Part shown: one piece after another, positions 46,341-55,895 of the stretch
Layout: each line of letters opens with the position of its first letter
Numbering within the stretch: position 1 is the first letter of the stretch
From: an uncultured Flavobacteriaceae bacterium
Lineage (GTDB): Bacteria > Bacteroidota > Bacteroidia > Flavobacteriales > Flavobacteriaceae
Assembly (NCBI GenBank): GCA_947494715.1
Contig: CANLWG010000002.1
Coordinates: 124,001 to 188,000, forward strand
Length of the DNA stretch: 64,000 nt
Reading direction: 5' to 3'
Notes under the pieces: generated by a model
Told to the model about the DNA's origin: nothing
Seen by the model: the letters and a program-made list of their open reading frames with translations, nothing else
Database searches by the model: none
Translations under genes and position numbers: made by a program

Positions 46341-46946
46341 ATGAAAAAGTACCTGCCATTTTTTATCTCACTATTTGTTACTGTTCTTTCCGCCCAAAAA
46401 TTGAAAATAATTGAGGGCGACTTTGATTTCCTTAAAGGTCAAAATGAAGTCAATGTAGGGTTCGTATATGCTAATATGAGACTCTTAAAGGACAATCTCA
46501 CCAACGATGAGTATGTAAAAAACCACGCCGCCAAATTGGAGGAAGATACCAGGGGAAAAGGCAAATCATGGGAAAAAAGTTGGTACGCCAGCCGAGAGCT
46601 TATTTATGCGCCAAAATTTCTAGAATTGATGAACCGGTATTTTCATGAAGATCATGGTATCTATTTTGACCAAGATCTTACCGATGCCAAATACACTCTT
46701 ATTGTTGATACCGTATGGGTATATCCGGGATGGGATGCCGGAATAATGAAACAGCCCGCCAAAGTTTCTACGGTCTTGCGTTTTGTAGAAACTGAGAACA
46801 AAGGCCATATTCTGGCTGAGGTTAACAGCAAGCACGCCCCTGGCAATCAGTGGGGAAGCAGTTTTGATAATGAAGACCGAATCGGGGAAGGATATGCCAA
46901 AACAGGAAAATCCTTTGCGAAACTAATTTTGAAGAAGGCCTTCTAA
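46341..46946 (+). CDS. Secreted protein of unknown function
   Basis: The 201-residue protein has a signal peptide (MKKYLPFFISLFVTVLSAQ) and reads as a soluble alpha/beta protein, with DAKYTLIVDTVWVYPGWDAG in the middle. No family, metal site or catalytic motif was recognised, although similar proteins seem common in Bacteroidota. It is divergent from the cytochrome cluster and convergent with a relic of the FAD oxidoreductase gene's end. Confidence 0.65.
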   Translation: MKKYLPFFISLFVTVLSAQKLKIIEGDFDFLKGQNEVNVGFVYANMRLLKDNLTNDEYVKNHAAKLEEDTRGKGKSWEKSWYASRELIYAPKFLELMNRYFHEDHGIYFDQDLTDAKYTLIVDTVWVYPGWDAGIMKQPAKVSTVLRFVETENKGHILAEVNSKHAPGNQWGSSFDNEDRIGEGYAKTGKSFAKLILKKAF

Positions 46947-46950
46947 AAAA

Positions 46951-46992
46951 CTATTTTTCGGACAGACGCATCTCCTTTTCGAGATTAGTAAT
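46951..46992 (-). repeat. Relic copy of the 3' end of the FAD oxidoreductase gene
   Basis: These 42 bases match 48711-48752, the 3' end of the intact FAD-dependent oxidoreductase gene, with four differences. On the minus strand both encode LEKEMRLSEK followed by a stop, preceded by ITN here and ITD in the intact gene. The reading frame upstream of this copy is closed by a TAA within about 18 codons, so only the tail of the gene is present. Confidence 0.85.
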
Positions 46993-47084
46993 GAGTACTC
47001 CCTTTTAATTTTCTACTTTTAACTTCAAGTGTGCCTAGATAATTATAGGTTATTTGAGTCCGACAATTAAGATATGTTACCAAA

Positions 47085-48566
47085 ATGCCAATAAAAATCT
47101 ATCCTCGCCTTTTGCTTTTTATGGTAACTTGTTTTTCGAATGCTCAAGAAAAGTTTCTCGTCCAAGAATTGGATTTAAAAAAATCAGGTTTTGTTATCCA
47201 AAGTGTACTTCCTATAGTTGATGAGAATACTGGCAATTTTGCGCTTTTCTTTAATGAAACAAAAACATTATATGCATATCTGTATGACCAAAACCGGAAT
47301 AACATCGGCAAGTTTTATACCAATGAACTTCCCAGAAAATATGGTTCGATTCTGGGGTATGGAATCAAGGAGAATGGTAATTATGCAATATATTCAAGCA
47401 CTGGGTCTAGAACAAAATTTTTATCTACTGCGTTTGATTTTAAGCGTAAAAAGGCTGTTTCAGAAGAAGTTGCATTGGAACTAGACAATGAAATCTTTGT
47501 ACAGGGAATAAATATAAAAAATGACTTCTGCATAATTACGATTAACAAAAAAGATTCCAATTTAGTTTTCTATAATTTTATTCATGGTGCCCTATATGAC
47601 AGAAAAATAGTCGATATTTCCAAAATTATCATGTTGGATAAGGACAACAAGCCAAAATCCCTTTATAAACTTTTGGTCGATAGTGCATTTGAAATAGTAA
47701 ACAAAAATGGGCTTTTGGGAAGTGCTTCTTTTAAGAACTTTTCTTTTGAAAAAATAGATAATACTATTCCCAGCCCTATGGAGATTGTTTCTAAGAAAAA
47801 TAAGCTGTACGTTACAAACAACAAACTAACCTTTACCTTGGATGAAAACAAGGATATTACTCAAATACTTACCGTAGATTTGAATAATTTTAGTTGCGCT
47901 TTTAGCACATTTGACAAACCCCTCAGAAGTGCCCCAAAACATGGCAAAAAAACAAATTCTTTTTTGTTTAAAAACTACTTGCTTTCAATGGCTCTTTCTG
48001 ATTACGGACTTGAATTCCAGGTAATTGATTTCCATTCCGGTAAAGCTATTCAAAAGTATTCCGTAAGTAAAAATCAAAAAATTAGGTTTAGTAACTCCCC
48101 CATAGTTCTTGAAAATTCTATTTTCAAGAGATATCGAGAAATGGAAGAAACTGAAAAATTGATACGAAAGGTTAATCGAACCAATGTTGGCATTTCTTTA
48201 TACCATACAACCAATAGCTACGAAATTTCGATAGGTGGTAGTAAAGAGGTCAAACAAGGATTACCAATTGTTTCAACTGGTTCGACGATCGATTCGTTTG
48301 GCAATTCATTACCTAGTTCCACATTTTCTAATTATGCGTATTTTGAAGGTCAAAAATCAATTTACACAACGGGACTTTTTAATTTAAATTTTGAGCATAT
48401 TGAGGGTGATTTGCAGCCCACAATCTTTGACAAAATAGATGATTTTAAATCATCAAGAAGAAAAAAACCATATACAGAAACCATATTTAAATATGATGAT
48501 CATCTAATTTGGGGTGAGTACAATAGCACAAAAAATGCTTATGTTTTATGGAAATTTTCTAGTTGA
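47085..48566 (+). CDS. Exported orphan protein of unknown function
   Basis: The 493-residue protein has a signal-like start (MPIKIYPRLLLFMVTCFSNAQ) followed by a long beta-rich body with no recognised motif. Base use looks more A+T-rich than its neighbours. It sits between the relic of the FAD oxidoreductase gene's 3' end and the intact gene, as if it arrived with a duplication or insertion. The role is unknown. Confidence 0.6.
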   Translation: MPIKIYPRLLLFMVTCFSNAQEKFLVQELDLKKSGFVIQSVLPIVDENTGNFALFFNETKTLYAYLYDQNRNNIGKFYTNELPRKYGSILGYGIKENGNYAIYSSTGSRTKFLSTAFDFKRKKAVSEEVALELDNEIFVQGINIKNDFCIITINKKDSNLVFYNFIHGALYDRKIVDISKIIMLDKDNKPKSLYKLLVDSAFEIVNKNGLLGSASFKNFSFEKIDNTIPSPMEIVSKKNKLYVTNNKLTFTLDENKDITQILTVDLNNFSCAFSTFDKPLRSAPKHGKKTNSFLFKNYLLSMALSDYGLEFQVIDFHSGKAIQKYSVSKNQKIRFSNSPIVLENSIFKRYREMEETEKLIRKVNRTNVGISLYHTTNSYEISIGGSKEVKQGLPIVSTGSTIDSFGNSLPSSTFSNYAYFEGQKSIYTTGLFNLNFEHIEGDLQPTIFDKIDDFKSSRRKKPYTETIFKYDDHLIWGEYNSTKNAYVLWKFSS

Positions 48567-48710
48567 TAAGTTAAGCTTTCCATTCTAAAAAAGTAAACCT
48601 TGACAATCAATGTATTATTCACCTCAATTAATAATGACTTGAATTTAAAGTTATACAAAAACAGTAAAACCTCACACTAAATTTGTCTTAAAAAAGAAAA
48701 GGTTCAACAG

Positions 48711-49961
48711 CTATTTTTCGGACAAACGCATCTCCTTTTCGAGATCGGTGATATGGGCTACGGCCTTTACCAGCCGATGGTGATTTTTTACAAAAGGATT
48801 GGTCTGATCCCAAACATATCCGGCAAGGACCGCACAAATTTGTCTTTTGATTTCAGGGTTTTCGGGTTTATGAAAGAAAATCTTTTGCAAGCTACCCTCG
48901 TACCATTCCTTTACATAGGTAGTAAACACCTCCACACCCTTTCGGATGTGATTGGAATAATCCGTTTCCCAATCTACATCCTGGCCTTTCAATTCCTTTG
49001 CAATAAGTTTGGCCGCCAATAGGGCTGATTCCGTGGCAAATGTAACTCCAGATGAAAAAACAGGGTCCAAAAACTCTGCACTGTTCCCGGTAAGGGCATA
49101 GCCCTTTCCATACAACTGTTTTACGGATTTAGAGAAATTTTGAATGATTCTTGGCTCAAACACATACTCCAAATCCTTGAAACGATCATAGTAATAGTCT
49201 GAAAGTTTCATCATTTCTATCAGCTTATGCGTAGTATCTCCCTCAAAGGAATTGATATAATCCGTTGGCCCCACGTAACCGATACTGGTATATCCATTGG
49301 AGAAAGGAATGACCCATAACCAGGTTTCGGTACTTACCACATCAAACGTTATTAAAGTACCTTCCCTTCCCTCTGGTCTTCTTATATCCTTTACATGGGT
49401 GAAAATTGAAGAATGCTTGGGTATCTGGGATGGTTTGTCCAAATTCAATAATCTGGGCAGTACTCTTCCAAAGCCGCTGGCATCGATAATAAATTTTGCA
49501 CTTACGTAGGAGAGTTTGCCTTCTGTATCCCTTATGGTCGTTGTAGATCCGGTATCATTAAAATCAACTTCTACAACTTCTTGTTGAAAACAGATATCAA
49601 CACCCCTTTCTTGAAGGGTATCGGTCATAGCCTTGTCAAAATCGGCACGAGGTACCTGCCAAGTCCAATCCCATCCCTTGGTATGTTTTTTACTGAAGTC
49701 AAAATTGCACACCTCCCCTCCTTTCATGAAGCGTGCCCCAGACTTAATTTCGAATCCATAGGCATCAAGACAGTCGAAGAGATCAGTTTCCTTAAAATGA
49801 TCCATACATCGGGGCAATAGGCTTTCCCCGATAACAAATCTGGGGAATTCGTTCTTTTCGACCACTTTAATGGTAAACCCTTTGCCGTATAGATAAGAAG
49901 CTGCTACACTGCCCGATGGCCCTGCCCCAATAATCAATACATCTACCATTTCCTTCTTCAT
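48711..49961 (-). CDS. FAD-dependent oxidoreductase of the halogenase-like group (pigment cluster)
   Basis: The 416-residue protein has the FAD-binding GAGPSGSVAASYL near the N-terminus, IGESLLPR and GYALTGNSAEFLDPVFSSGVTFA, as in the FAD-dependent halogenase/geranylgeranyl-reductase family. It lacks the clear Lys-plus-WxWxIP halogenase set (the WTWQVP element here is altered), so hydroxylation or desaturation of the pigment is as likely as halogenation. It is divergent from the ammonia-lyase gene and probably part of the flexirubin cluster. A relic of its 3' end is at 46951-46992. Confidence 0.8.
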   Translation of the reverse strand: MKKEMVDVLIIGAGPSGSVAASYLYGKGFTIKVVEKNEFPRFVIGESLLPRCMDHFKETDLFDCLDAYGFEIKSGARFMKGGEVCNFDFSKKHTKGWDWTWQVPRADFDKAMTDTLQERGVDICFQQEVVEVDFNDTGSTTTIRDTEGKLSYVSAKFIIDASGFGRVLPRLLNLDKPSQIPKHSSIFTHVKDIRRPEGREGTLITFDVVSTETWLWVIPFSNGYTSIGYVGPTDYINSFEGDTTHKLIEMMKLSDYYYDRFKDLEYVFEPRIIQNFSKSVKQLYGKGYALTGNSAEFLDPVFSSGVTFATESALLAAKLIAKELKGQDVDWETDYSNHIRKGVEVFTTYVKEWYEGSLQKIFFHKPENPEIKRQICAVLAGYVWDQTNPFVKNHHRLVKAVAHITDLEKEMRLSEK

Positions 49962-50064
49962 AGCTCGAATAAAATATAGATTCGCTAATTATTATAAATT
50001 TGCAAACCAAATTAACTATTTTTATTTAGTATATAGCCATTAATAAAGTCTGATCCAACCATAG
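49962..50064. promoter_or_regulatory. Short divergent promoter region of the pigment cluster
   Basis: The 103 bases between the FAD oxidoreductase and the ammonia-lyase contain TAAATTTG at 49995-50002 on the plus strand, which fits TAnnTTTG, 62 bases before the ammonia-lyase ATG. No matching -33 element was found, and the minus strand shows no clear box. Confidence 0.45.
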
Positions 50065-51594
50065 ATGCCGAAAATTAAGGGAAAGTTAGGAATAGAGGAG
50101 TTTTATAGCGTAATCTTTAATGGGGAGCCAATTAGTATAGACCAAACTGTTCTCGCCACTGTTCAAAAAAGCTTTGATTTTCTTAAGGAATTTTCAAAAA
50201 ATAAAATCATCTATGGGGTAAATACGGGCTTTGGCCCAATGGCCCAATACAAGATAAAGGATTCTGAACGGACCCAATTACAATATAACCTTATTCGAAG
50301 CCATGCCTCCGGTACCGGGAATCCAATTCCGGCCAAGTACGTAAAGGCGGCTATGTTGGCCAGACTTAATACATTAAGCTTGGGTAATTCCGGAGTACAT
50401 ACATCGGTCATAGAGTTAATGACCTCATTGATCAACAAGGATATTGTTCCCTTAATATATGAACATGGTGGTGTAGGAGCAAGCGGTGATTTGGTACAAT
50501 TGGCACATTTGGCATTGGTATTGATCGGGGAAGGGGAAGTGTATTACAAAGGAAGCCTAAGACCTACTCAAGAAGTATTTGAAATTGAAGGACTACAGCC
50601 CATATCGGTAGAAATACGCGAAGGTCTGGCTTTGATCAACGGTACATCCGTTATGACGGGTATTGGGGTTGTGAATACCATTTATACCCGTAGGTTATTG
50701 GAATGGATGATTGCCTGCTCCTCTGCTATAAACGAAATAGTCGAAGCCTATGACGATCATTTGTCCCACGACTTAAACCAGACCAAGAAACACCAAGGCC
50801 AACGTGAAATTGCCCGTGCTATGCGAAGTCACCTGAAGGATAGTACACTTACGAGGAAACGTGAACATCATTTATATACGGACAACAATGGGGTTTCTAT
50901 ATTCGAGGAAAAAGTACAGGAATACTATTCCTTGCGTTGTGTCCCTCAAATATTGGGTCCGGTCTTGGACACTTTGAACAATGTGGAGCGGATTATGATC
51001 GAAGAGGTGAACTCGGCGAACGATAATCCCATAGTAAATGTTGAAAAAGAGCATGTATACCACGGGGGGAATTTTCATGGGGACTACGTTTCCTTGGAAA
51101 TGGACAAATTGAAAATAGTGGTTACCAAAATGAGTATGTTGGCCGAACGGCAATTGAACTATTTAATGAATTCAAAGCTAAACGATATACTTCCTCCGTT
51201 TGTGAATCTCGGAAAGTTGGGGTTGAATTTTGGCATGCAAGGTGTGCAATTTACGGCCACCAGCACTACGGCAGAAAACCAGATGCTATCCAATCCGATG
51301 TATGTGCACAGCATCCCCAATAATAATGATAACCAGGACATTGTAAGTATGGGTACCAATGCCGCTTTAATTACCAAGAAAGTAATCGAAAATGCCTTTG
51401 AAATTATCGCCATCGAAATAATAACCGTGGTACAGGCCATTGAATACTTAAAGGTTCAGGACAAAGTTTCTTCAAAGACAAAGAAAATGTACGATGCCAT
51501 ACGAGCCATAGTCCCCGCATTTGAAGAAGATCTGGTAATGTACCCTTATGTTAACCAAGTCAAGGATTTTATCACTAACCATAAAAACAGTTAG
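50065..51594 (+). CDS. Aromatic amino acid ammonia-lyase (HAL/TAL family)
   Basis: The 509-residue protein has the Ala-Ser-Gly triad (GVGASGDLVQLAH) that cyclises into the MIO prosthetic group, and the family segments NTGFGPMA, SHASGTGNP and NSANDNPIV. Members deaminate histidine, phenylalanine or tyrosine. In this setting, beside darA and darB, a tyrosine ammonia-lyase producing 4-coumarate, the aryl starter of flexirubin-type polyenes, is the likely role. Selectivity residues were not resolved, so Phe or His remain possible. Confidence 0.85.
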   Translation: MPKIKGKLGIEEFYSVIFNGEPISIDQTVLATVQKSFDFLKEFSKNKIIYGVNTGFGPMAQYKIKDSERTQLQYNLIRSHASGTGNPIPAKYVKAAMLARLNTLSLGNSGVHTSVIELMTSLINKDIVPLIYEHGGVGASGDLVQLAHLALVLIGEGEVYYKGSLRPTQEVFEIEGLQPISVEIREGLALINGTSVMTGIGVVNTIYTRRLLEWMIACSSAINEIVEAYDDHLSHDLNQTKKHQGQREIARAMRSHLKDSTLTRKREHHLYTDNNGVSIFEEKVQEYYSLRCVPQILGPVLDTLNNVERIMIEEVNSANDNPIVNVEKEHVYHGGNFHGDYVSLEMDKLKIVVTKMSMLAERQLNYLMNSKLNDILPPFVNLGKLGLNFGMQGVQFTATSTTAENQMLSNPMYVHSIPNNNDNQDIVSMGTNAALITKKVIENAFEIIAIEIITVVQAIEYLKVQDKVSSKTKKMYDAIRAIVPAFEEDLVMYPYVNQVKDFITNHKNS

Positions 51595-51598
51595 CACT

Positions 51599-52747
51599 AT
51601 GAAAACAAAAAGAGTTATGAAGACTGCACTGACACTAATCCTCAGCATATTTTTGGGAATAACAAATTTATCGGCACAAGAACTGGCCCTGGTCCGGGAA
51701 GACGGTAAATTTGGTTATATAGATAAGTCGGGTGCCTATGTGATTCAGCCAAAATTTGAAAAAGCCAAAAGTTTTTCGGGCCCATACGCCATGGCGGAAA
51801 AGGACGGTAACTGGGGGTATATTAATGCCTCGGGAGAATGGGCCATTGAACCAAAATACGATAAGGCGAAAAAGTTCAACTCCGGCTTTGCCATGGTCTA
51901 CACAAATGACCAATGGGGTTATATAGATGGTTCGGGAAAGCCTCTTGAAGTTCCGGCTGCGGAAAAATATTATGACTTTAACGATGGGGTCGCAATAATT
52001 AAGAAAGATGAAAAAATCGGTCTGTTGGGAACGGACGGAAAATTGATTTTAGAGCCAAAATTTGAGGAAATAAAGAATTTTCATTACGGCAGGGCCAAAG
52101 TTCGAAATGGAGACCTTTGGGGAATGATAGATCAAAAAGGAGAAATTGTTATCCCCGTCGAATATAAAGAGCTAGGATTTAATCATCCAAGCGGAGTTTG
52201 GGGCAGAAAAGGTGATGATTACGGAATTTTGGTAAATGGTCAACTAAAAGTAATACCTGATGTAGACAGAATTTGGAATTTCCATGACGGATCCAATTTT
52301 ACCTATGCCAGAAAGAACAAAAAATTGGGCTATGTCAACAATCAAGGAGAATGGGTCATAGAGCCAAAGTTCGATAAGGCACGAGCTTTTAAAAACGGTT
52401 TGGCTCCAGCGGCGCAAAGCAAAAAATGGGGCTATATCAATGAAAAAGGTGAGACCGTAATCGATTTTCAATATAGGGATGCCGAAGTTTTCTCCAATGA
52501 TGGCCTGGCACCCGTAAAAGATAAGGACTGGGGGTTCATCGATACTTCCGGCAATTTGTTAATTCCCATGGACTATGATATCTCCGTAGGTCTTGCTTTT
52601 TTTCAGAGTGGGGAAGATAAGGGTTTCATTGGGGGTGTTTCCCGGGTAAAAACCAAAAAAGGATGGGGCTATTTGGACAAAGAAGGAAAACTTCTAGGTA
52701 ACAAATGGTATCAAAATGCTGAACTTTTCGTTGATACCAGCAAGTAA
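51599..52747 (+). CDS. WG-repeat protein inside the pigment cluster
   Basis: From ATG 51599 the protein has 382 residues with a signal peptide (KTALTLILSIFLGITNLSAQ). A further ATG at 51617 is possible. About ten WG repeats follow, such as FGYIDKSGAYVIQPKF, NWGYINASGEWAIEPKY and GWGYLDKEGKLLG. WG repeats form beta-rich arrays that usually bind partners or surfaces. It starts 5 bases after the ammonia-lyase stop and is followed by fabG, so it is in the pigment operon. Such a protein is not a standard enzyme of the pathway. Confidence 0.75.
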   Translation: MKTKRVMKTALTLILSIFLGITNLSAQELALVREDGKFGYIDKSGAYVIQPKFEKAKSFSGPYAMAEKDGNWGYINASGEWAIEPKYDKAKKFNSGFAMVYTNDQWGYIDGSGKPLEVPAAEKYYDFNDGVAIIKKDEKIGLLGTDGKLILEPKFEEIKNFHYGRAKVRNGDLWGMIDQKGEIVIPVEYKELGFNHPSGVWGRKGDDYGILVNGQLKVIPDVDRIWNFHDGSNFTYARKNKKLGYVNNQGEWVIEPKFDKARAFKNGLAPAAQSKKWGYINEKGETVIDFQYRDAEVFSNDGLAPVKDKDWGFIDTSGNLLIPMDYDISVGLAFFQSGEDKGFIGGVSRVKTKKGWGYLDKEGKLLGNKWYQNAELFVDTSK

Positions 52748-52763
52748 TTTATAAGGACCATGA

Positions 52764-53507
52764 ATGGGAGAAACTAAGAAGTGTGCCCTCGTAACAGGAG
52801 GTTCCAGAGGAATAGGCCGTGCCATTTGTGTCCAATTGGCCAAGGATTCCGATTACCATATACTGATCAATTACAACAGTAACAGCGAAGCCGCCCAGGA
52901 AACTTTGGCCCAAATAAAGGAGGCAGGGGGATCTGGTGAACTTCTACCGTTCAATGTAGTGGATGCCAACATAGTAAAAATGACCTTGGATACTTGGCAG
53001 GAGAACAACAAGGAAGCCATTATCGAGGTAATCATCAACAATGCCGGCATTACCAAAGATGGGCTCTTCATGTGGATGAAACCCGAAGATTGGTCCGATG
53101 TACTGAATACAAGCCTCAATGGTTTTTTTAACGTTACCAACCATTTGATTCAAAAGCTTTTGGTCAATAGATATGGTAGAATTATTAATATGGTATCCGT
53201 TTCAGGGCTAAAAGGGACTTCTGGGCAGGTCAATTATTCCGCTGCAAAAGGAGGACTTATTTCGGCCACTAAGGCCCTTGCACAAGAAGTAGCCAAAAGA
53301 AACGTTACTGTAAATGCAATAGCACCAGGATTCATCAAAACAGATATGACAAGCGAAATGGATGAAAAGGAATTGAAAAAAATGATTCCAGCCAATCGAT
53401 TCGGGGAAGCGGAAGAAGTAGCACATCTCGTTTCGTTTTTGATTTCCAAAAAAGCATCCTATATTACTGGAGAGGTAATCAGCATTAACGGCGGTATTTA
53501 TTCTTAA
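52764..53507 (+). CDS. fabG: 3-oxoacyl-ACP reductase
   Basis: The 247-residue short-chain dehydrogenase has GGSRGIG for NADPH binding, an NNAG element (IINNAGITKDG), the Ser-Tyr-Lys site (NMVSVSGLKG and NYSAAKGG), and the family end ITGEVISINGG. It reduces the 3-oxo group during each round of polyene chain growth. It is directly followed by the ketosynthase and ACP genes, so it belongs to the dedicated pigment FAS-like set rather than to housekeeping synthesis. Confidence 0.9.
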   Translation: MGETKKCALVTGGSRGIGRAICVQLAKDSDYHILINYNSNSEAAQETLAQIKEAGGSGELLPFNVVDANIVKMTLDTWQENNKEAIIEVIINNAGITKDGLFMWMKPEDWSDVLNTSLNGFFNVTNHLIQKLLVNRYGRIINMVSVSGLKGTSGQVNYSAAKGGLISATKALAQEVAKRNVTVNAIAPGFIKTDMTSEMDEKELKKMIPANRFGEAEEVAHLVSFLISKKASYITGEVISINGGIYS

Positions 53508-53521
53508 ACTATTTTTTGGCT

Positions 53522-54739
53522 ATGCAACGAGTGGTAATCACAGGTATGGGTATTTATTCCTGCATAGGTAAGAACTTGGAGGAAGTGAAAATCTCTTTAT
53601 ATAGTGGGAAATCCGGAATTATTTATGATAAGCAAAGGGAGGCTTTTGGTTATAGATCTCCTTTAACAGGCCATGTAGAATCTCCAGACCTCAAAAACCA
53701 ACTTTCTAGAAGACAACGTGTAAGTATGGGCGAGGAAGCGGCCTATGCCTATGTAGCCACTATGGAAGCTTTAAAGAATGCCAATATCCCCTTGGAATTT
53801 ATGGACACCAACGAGGTCGGTATTATTTATGGTAATGACAGTACCGCAAAATCGGTAATTGAATCCATAGATGTTATCCGTGAAAAGAAAGATACTACCC
53901 TAGTAGGTTCAGGAGCCATTTTTAAGGCTATGAATTCCACGGTAACCATGAATCTCTCCACTATTCTTAAACTCAAGGGTATAAACCTTACTATTAGCGC
54001 AGCCTGTGCCAGCGGGTCGCATTCCATTGGTATGGCGTATCAACTTATCCAGAGCGGGCTTCAGGATTGTATTATCTGTGGTGGCGCACAGGAAATCAAT
54101 CATTTGGCCATGGCCAGTTTTGACGGACTCGGGGTATTTGCCGCAAATACGGAAAATCCCGAAAAAGCCTCTCGTCCATTCGACAAAAGTAGGGATGGAT
54201 TGGTTCCCAGTGGTGGGGCGGCCACAATCATACTGGAAAGCTATGAATCCGCCCAGGAGCGAGGAGCTCCCATTTTAGGGGAAATTGTAGGTTATGGCTT
54301 TTCTTCCAATGGGGCACATATTTCAACACCGAATGTAGACGGACCTTCTTCTGCCATGAAAAAAGCCTTGAAGAATGCTAATATGGATGCCTCTAATGTG
54401 GATTATGTAAACGCCCATGCGACCTCTACTCCTGTAGGTGATGCCAATGAGGCCAAAGCCCTATTCGAAGTTTTCGGAACGGATGAGCCTTATATAAGCT
54501 CCACTAAATCCATGACGGGCCATGAGTGCTGGATGGCGGGTGCGAGTGAAGTGGTATACGCTACACTTATGATGCAACATTCTTTTATTGCACCCAATAT
54601 TAATCTGCAAGAACCCGATGAGGATTCTTCCAAATTAAACATCGTTAAGAAAACCTTAAATAAAAAAATTGACGTATTTTTGTCCAATTCATTCGGTTTT
54701 GGTGGCACCAATTCCGCATTGATTGTTAAAAAATGCTAG
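53522..54739 (+). CDS. Beta-ketoacyl-ACP synthase (KAS II type) of the pigment cluster
   Basis: From ATG 53522 the protein has 405 residues and begins MQRVVITGMG, typical of KAS II. A TTG at 53516 is the alternative. The catalytic triad is visible as Cys in SAACASGSHS, His in NAHATSTPVGD, and His in KSMTGHECWMAGA. It should add two-carbon units to an aryl or acyl chain on the ACP encoded next to it. A second KAS lies at 62716. Confidence 0.9.
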   Translation: MQRVVITGMGIYSCIGKNLEEVKISLYSGKSGIIYDKQREAFGYRSPLTGHVESPDLKNQLSRRQRVSMGEEAAYAYVATMEALKNANIPLEFMDTNEVGIIYGNDSTAKSVIESIDVIREKKDTTLVGSGAIFKAMNSTVTMNLSTILKLKGINLTISAACASGSHSIGMAYQLIQSGLQDCIICGGAQEINHLAMASFDGLGVFAANTENPEKASRPFDKSRDGLVPSGGAATIILESYESAQERGAPILGEIVGYGFSSNGAHISTPNVDGPSSAMKKALKNANMDASNVDYVNAHATSTPVGDANEAKALFEVFGTDEPYISSTKSMTGHECWMAGASEVVYATLMMQHSFIAPNINLQEPDEDSSKLNIVKKTLNKKIDVFLSNSFGFGGTNSALIVKKC

Positions 54740-54745
54740 CGAAAA

Positions 54746-54988
54746 ATGACTAAAGAGGTTATTGTTGAAAAAATAGATGACTTCCTTATAGACGAATTTG
54801 AAGTGGAGGAAGAGGATATTGCACCGGAGGCCAATCTTAAGGAGACTTTGGAACTGGATAGTCTTGATTTTGTGGATTTGGTGGTAGCAGTGGAGAGCAA
54901 CTTTGGCGTTAAACTGGTCGGAGAGGATTTCATAAACATAATAACACTTCAGGATTTCTACGACCTCATCGAACGGAAATTGGACTGA
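54746..54988 (+). CDS. Acyl carrier protein of the pigment cluster
   Basis: The 80-residue acidic protein has the phosphopantetheine attachment Ser39 in LELDSLDFVDLV and an overall ACP helix pattern. It starts seven bases after the KAS stop. It should carry the growing polyene or its acyl precursor for the surrounding enzymes. Confidence 0.9.
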   Translation: MTKEVIVEKIDDFLIDEFEVEEEDIAPEANLKETLELDSLDFVDLVVAVESNFGVKLVGEDFINIITLQDFYDLIERKLD

Positions 54989-55007
54989 TCGTCCTCAAAA
55001 CTTATCC

Positions 55008-55895
55008 ATGGCAGCGGAATGGGAAGGAAAATCCAGAGGTACCGTCCTAGGCTATAAAATTTTTATCTTCTTTATTAAAAAATTGGGAATCCGCGCCTCG
55101 TATTTCCTACTTTATTTTGTTATTCTGTATTTCTGTCTTTTTTCCTGGAAAAACACAAAAGCAATTTATTACTATCTCCACCAAAGGTTAGGATATTCCC
55201 ATCTAAAAAGCATTTTTGGGGTTTATAAAAGTTACTATTCCTTTGGTCAGACGCTGATAGATAAGACAGCTATCGCATCAGGTCTTCGGGATAGGTTTAC
55301 CTATGAATTTGATGGCATCGAAAATATTAAAAACCTACTGGCTAACGGCGAAGGCGGTATTCTGATCAGTGCCCACGTCGGAAATTTCGAGATAGCTGAA
55401 TTTTTTTTTGAGGATATCGATACCAAATCTCAAATCAATCTGGTAACCACAGATGCCGAGCATGAGCATATAAAGGAATACCTTGACCGAGTTACCTCAA
55501 AATCAAAAATCAAGTTTATAGTGGTAAAGGACGATCTTTCACATATTTTTGAAATCAATGTGGCCTTGGACAAGGGCGAGCTGGTCTGTTTTACAGGCGA
55601 TCGCTATTTCGAAGCCCAAAAGACATTGATCGGAACACTTCTAGGCGAGAAAGCTAATTTCCCGGCCGGCCCATTTCTATTAGGCTCTCGACTTAAAGTT
55701 CCCGTGTTGTTCGTATACGTTATGAAAGAGACCGCTAAACACTACCATCTTTTCGCAAGAAAGGCAAAGGTAAAAAACAGGGATGCCCAGGGCCTATTGG
55801 CAGAATACACCAAAAGTGTGGAATGGATCTTGAGCAAATATCCCCTGCAATGGTTCAATTATTTTGACTTTTGGAAAAGAAAAGAAAACACATGA
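55008..55895 (+). CDS. LpxL/HtrB-type lipid acyltransferase
   Basis: The 295-residue protein has an N-terminal membrane helix and the family site SAHVGNFEIAE, an H-x4-E variant of the H-x4-D motif. It should transfer an acyl group from ACP to an acceptor. In flexirubin clusters it is a candidate to esterify the polyene onto the dialkylresorcinol. It overlaps the darA start by four bases. Confidence 0.85.
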   Translation: MAAEWEGKSRGTVLGYKIFIFFIKKLGIRASYFLLYFVILYFCLFSWKNTKAIYYYLHQRLGYSHLKSIFGVYKSYYSFGQTLIDKTAIASGLRDRFTYEFDGIENIKNLLANGEGGILISAHVGNFEIAEFFFEDIDTKSQINLVTTDAEHEHIKEYLDRVTSKSKIKFIVVKDDLSHIFEINVALDKGELVCFTGDRYFEAQKTLIGTLLGEKANFPAGPFLLGSRLKVPVLFVYVMKETAKHYHLFARKAKVKNRDAQGLLAEYTKSVEWILSKYPLQWFNYFDFWKRKENT

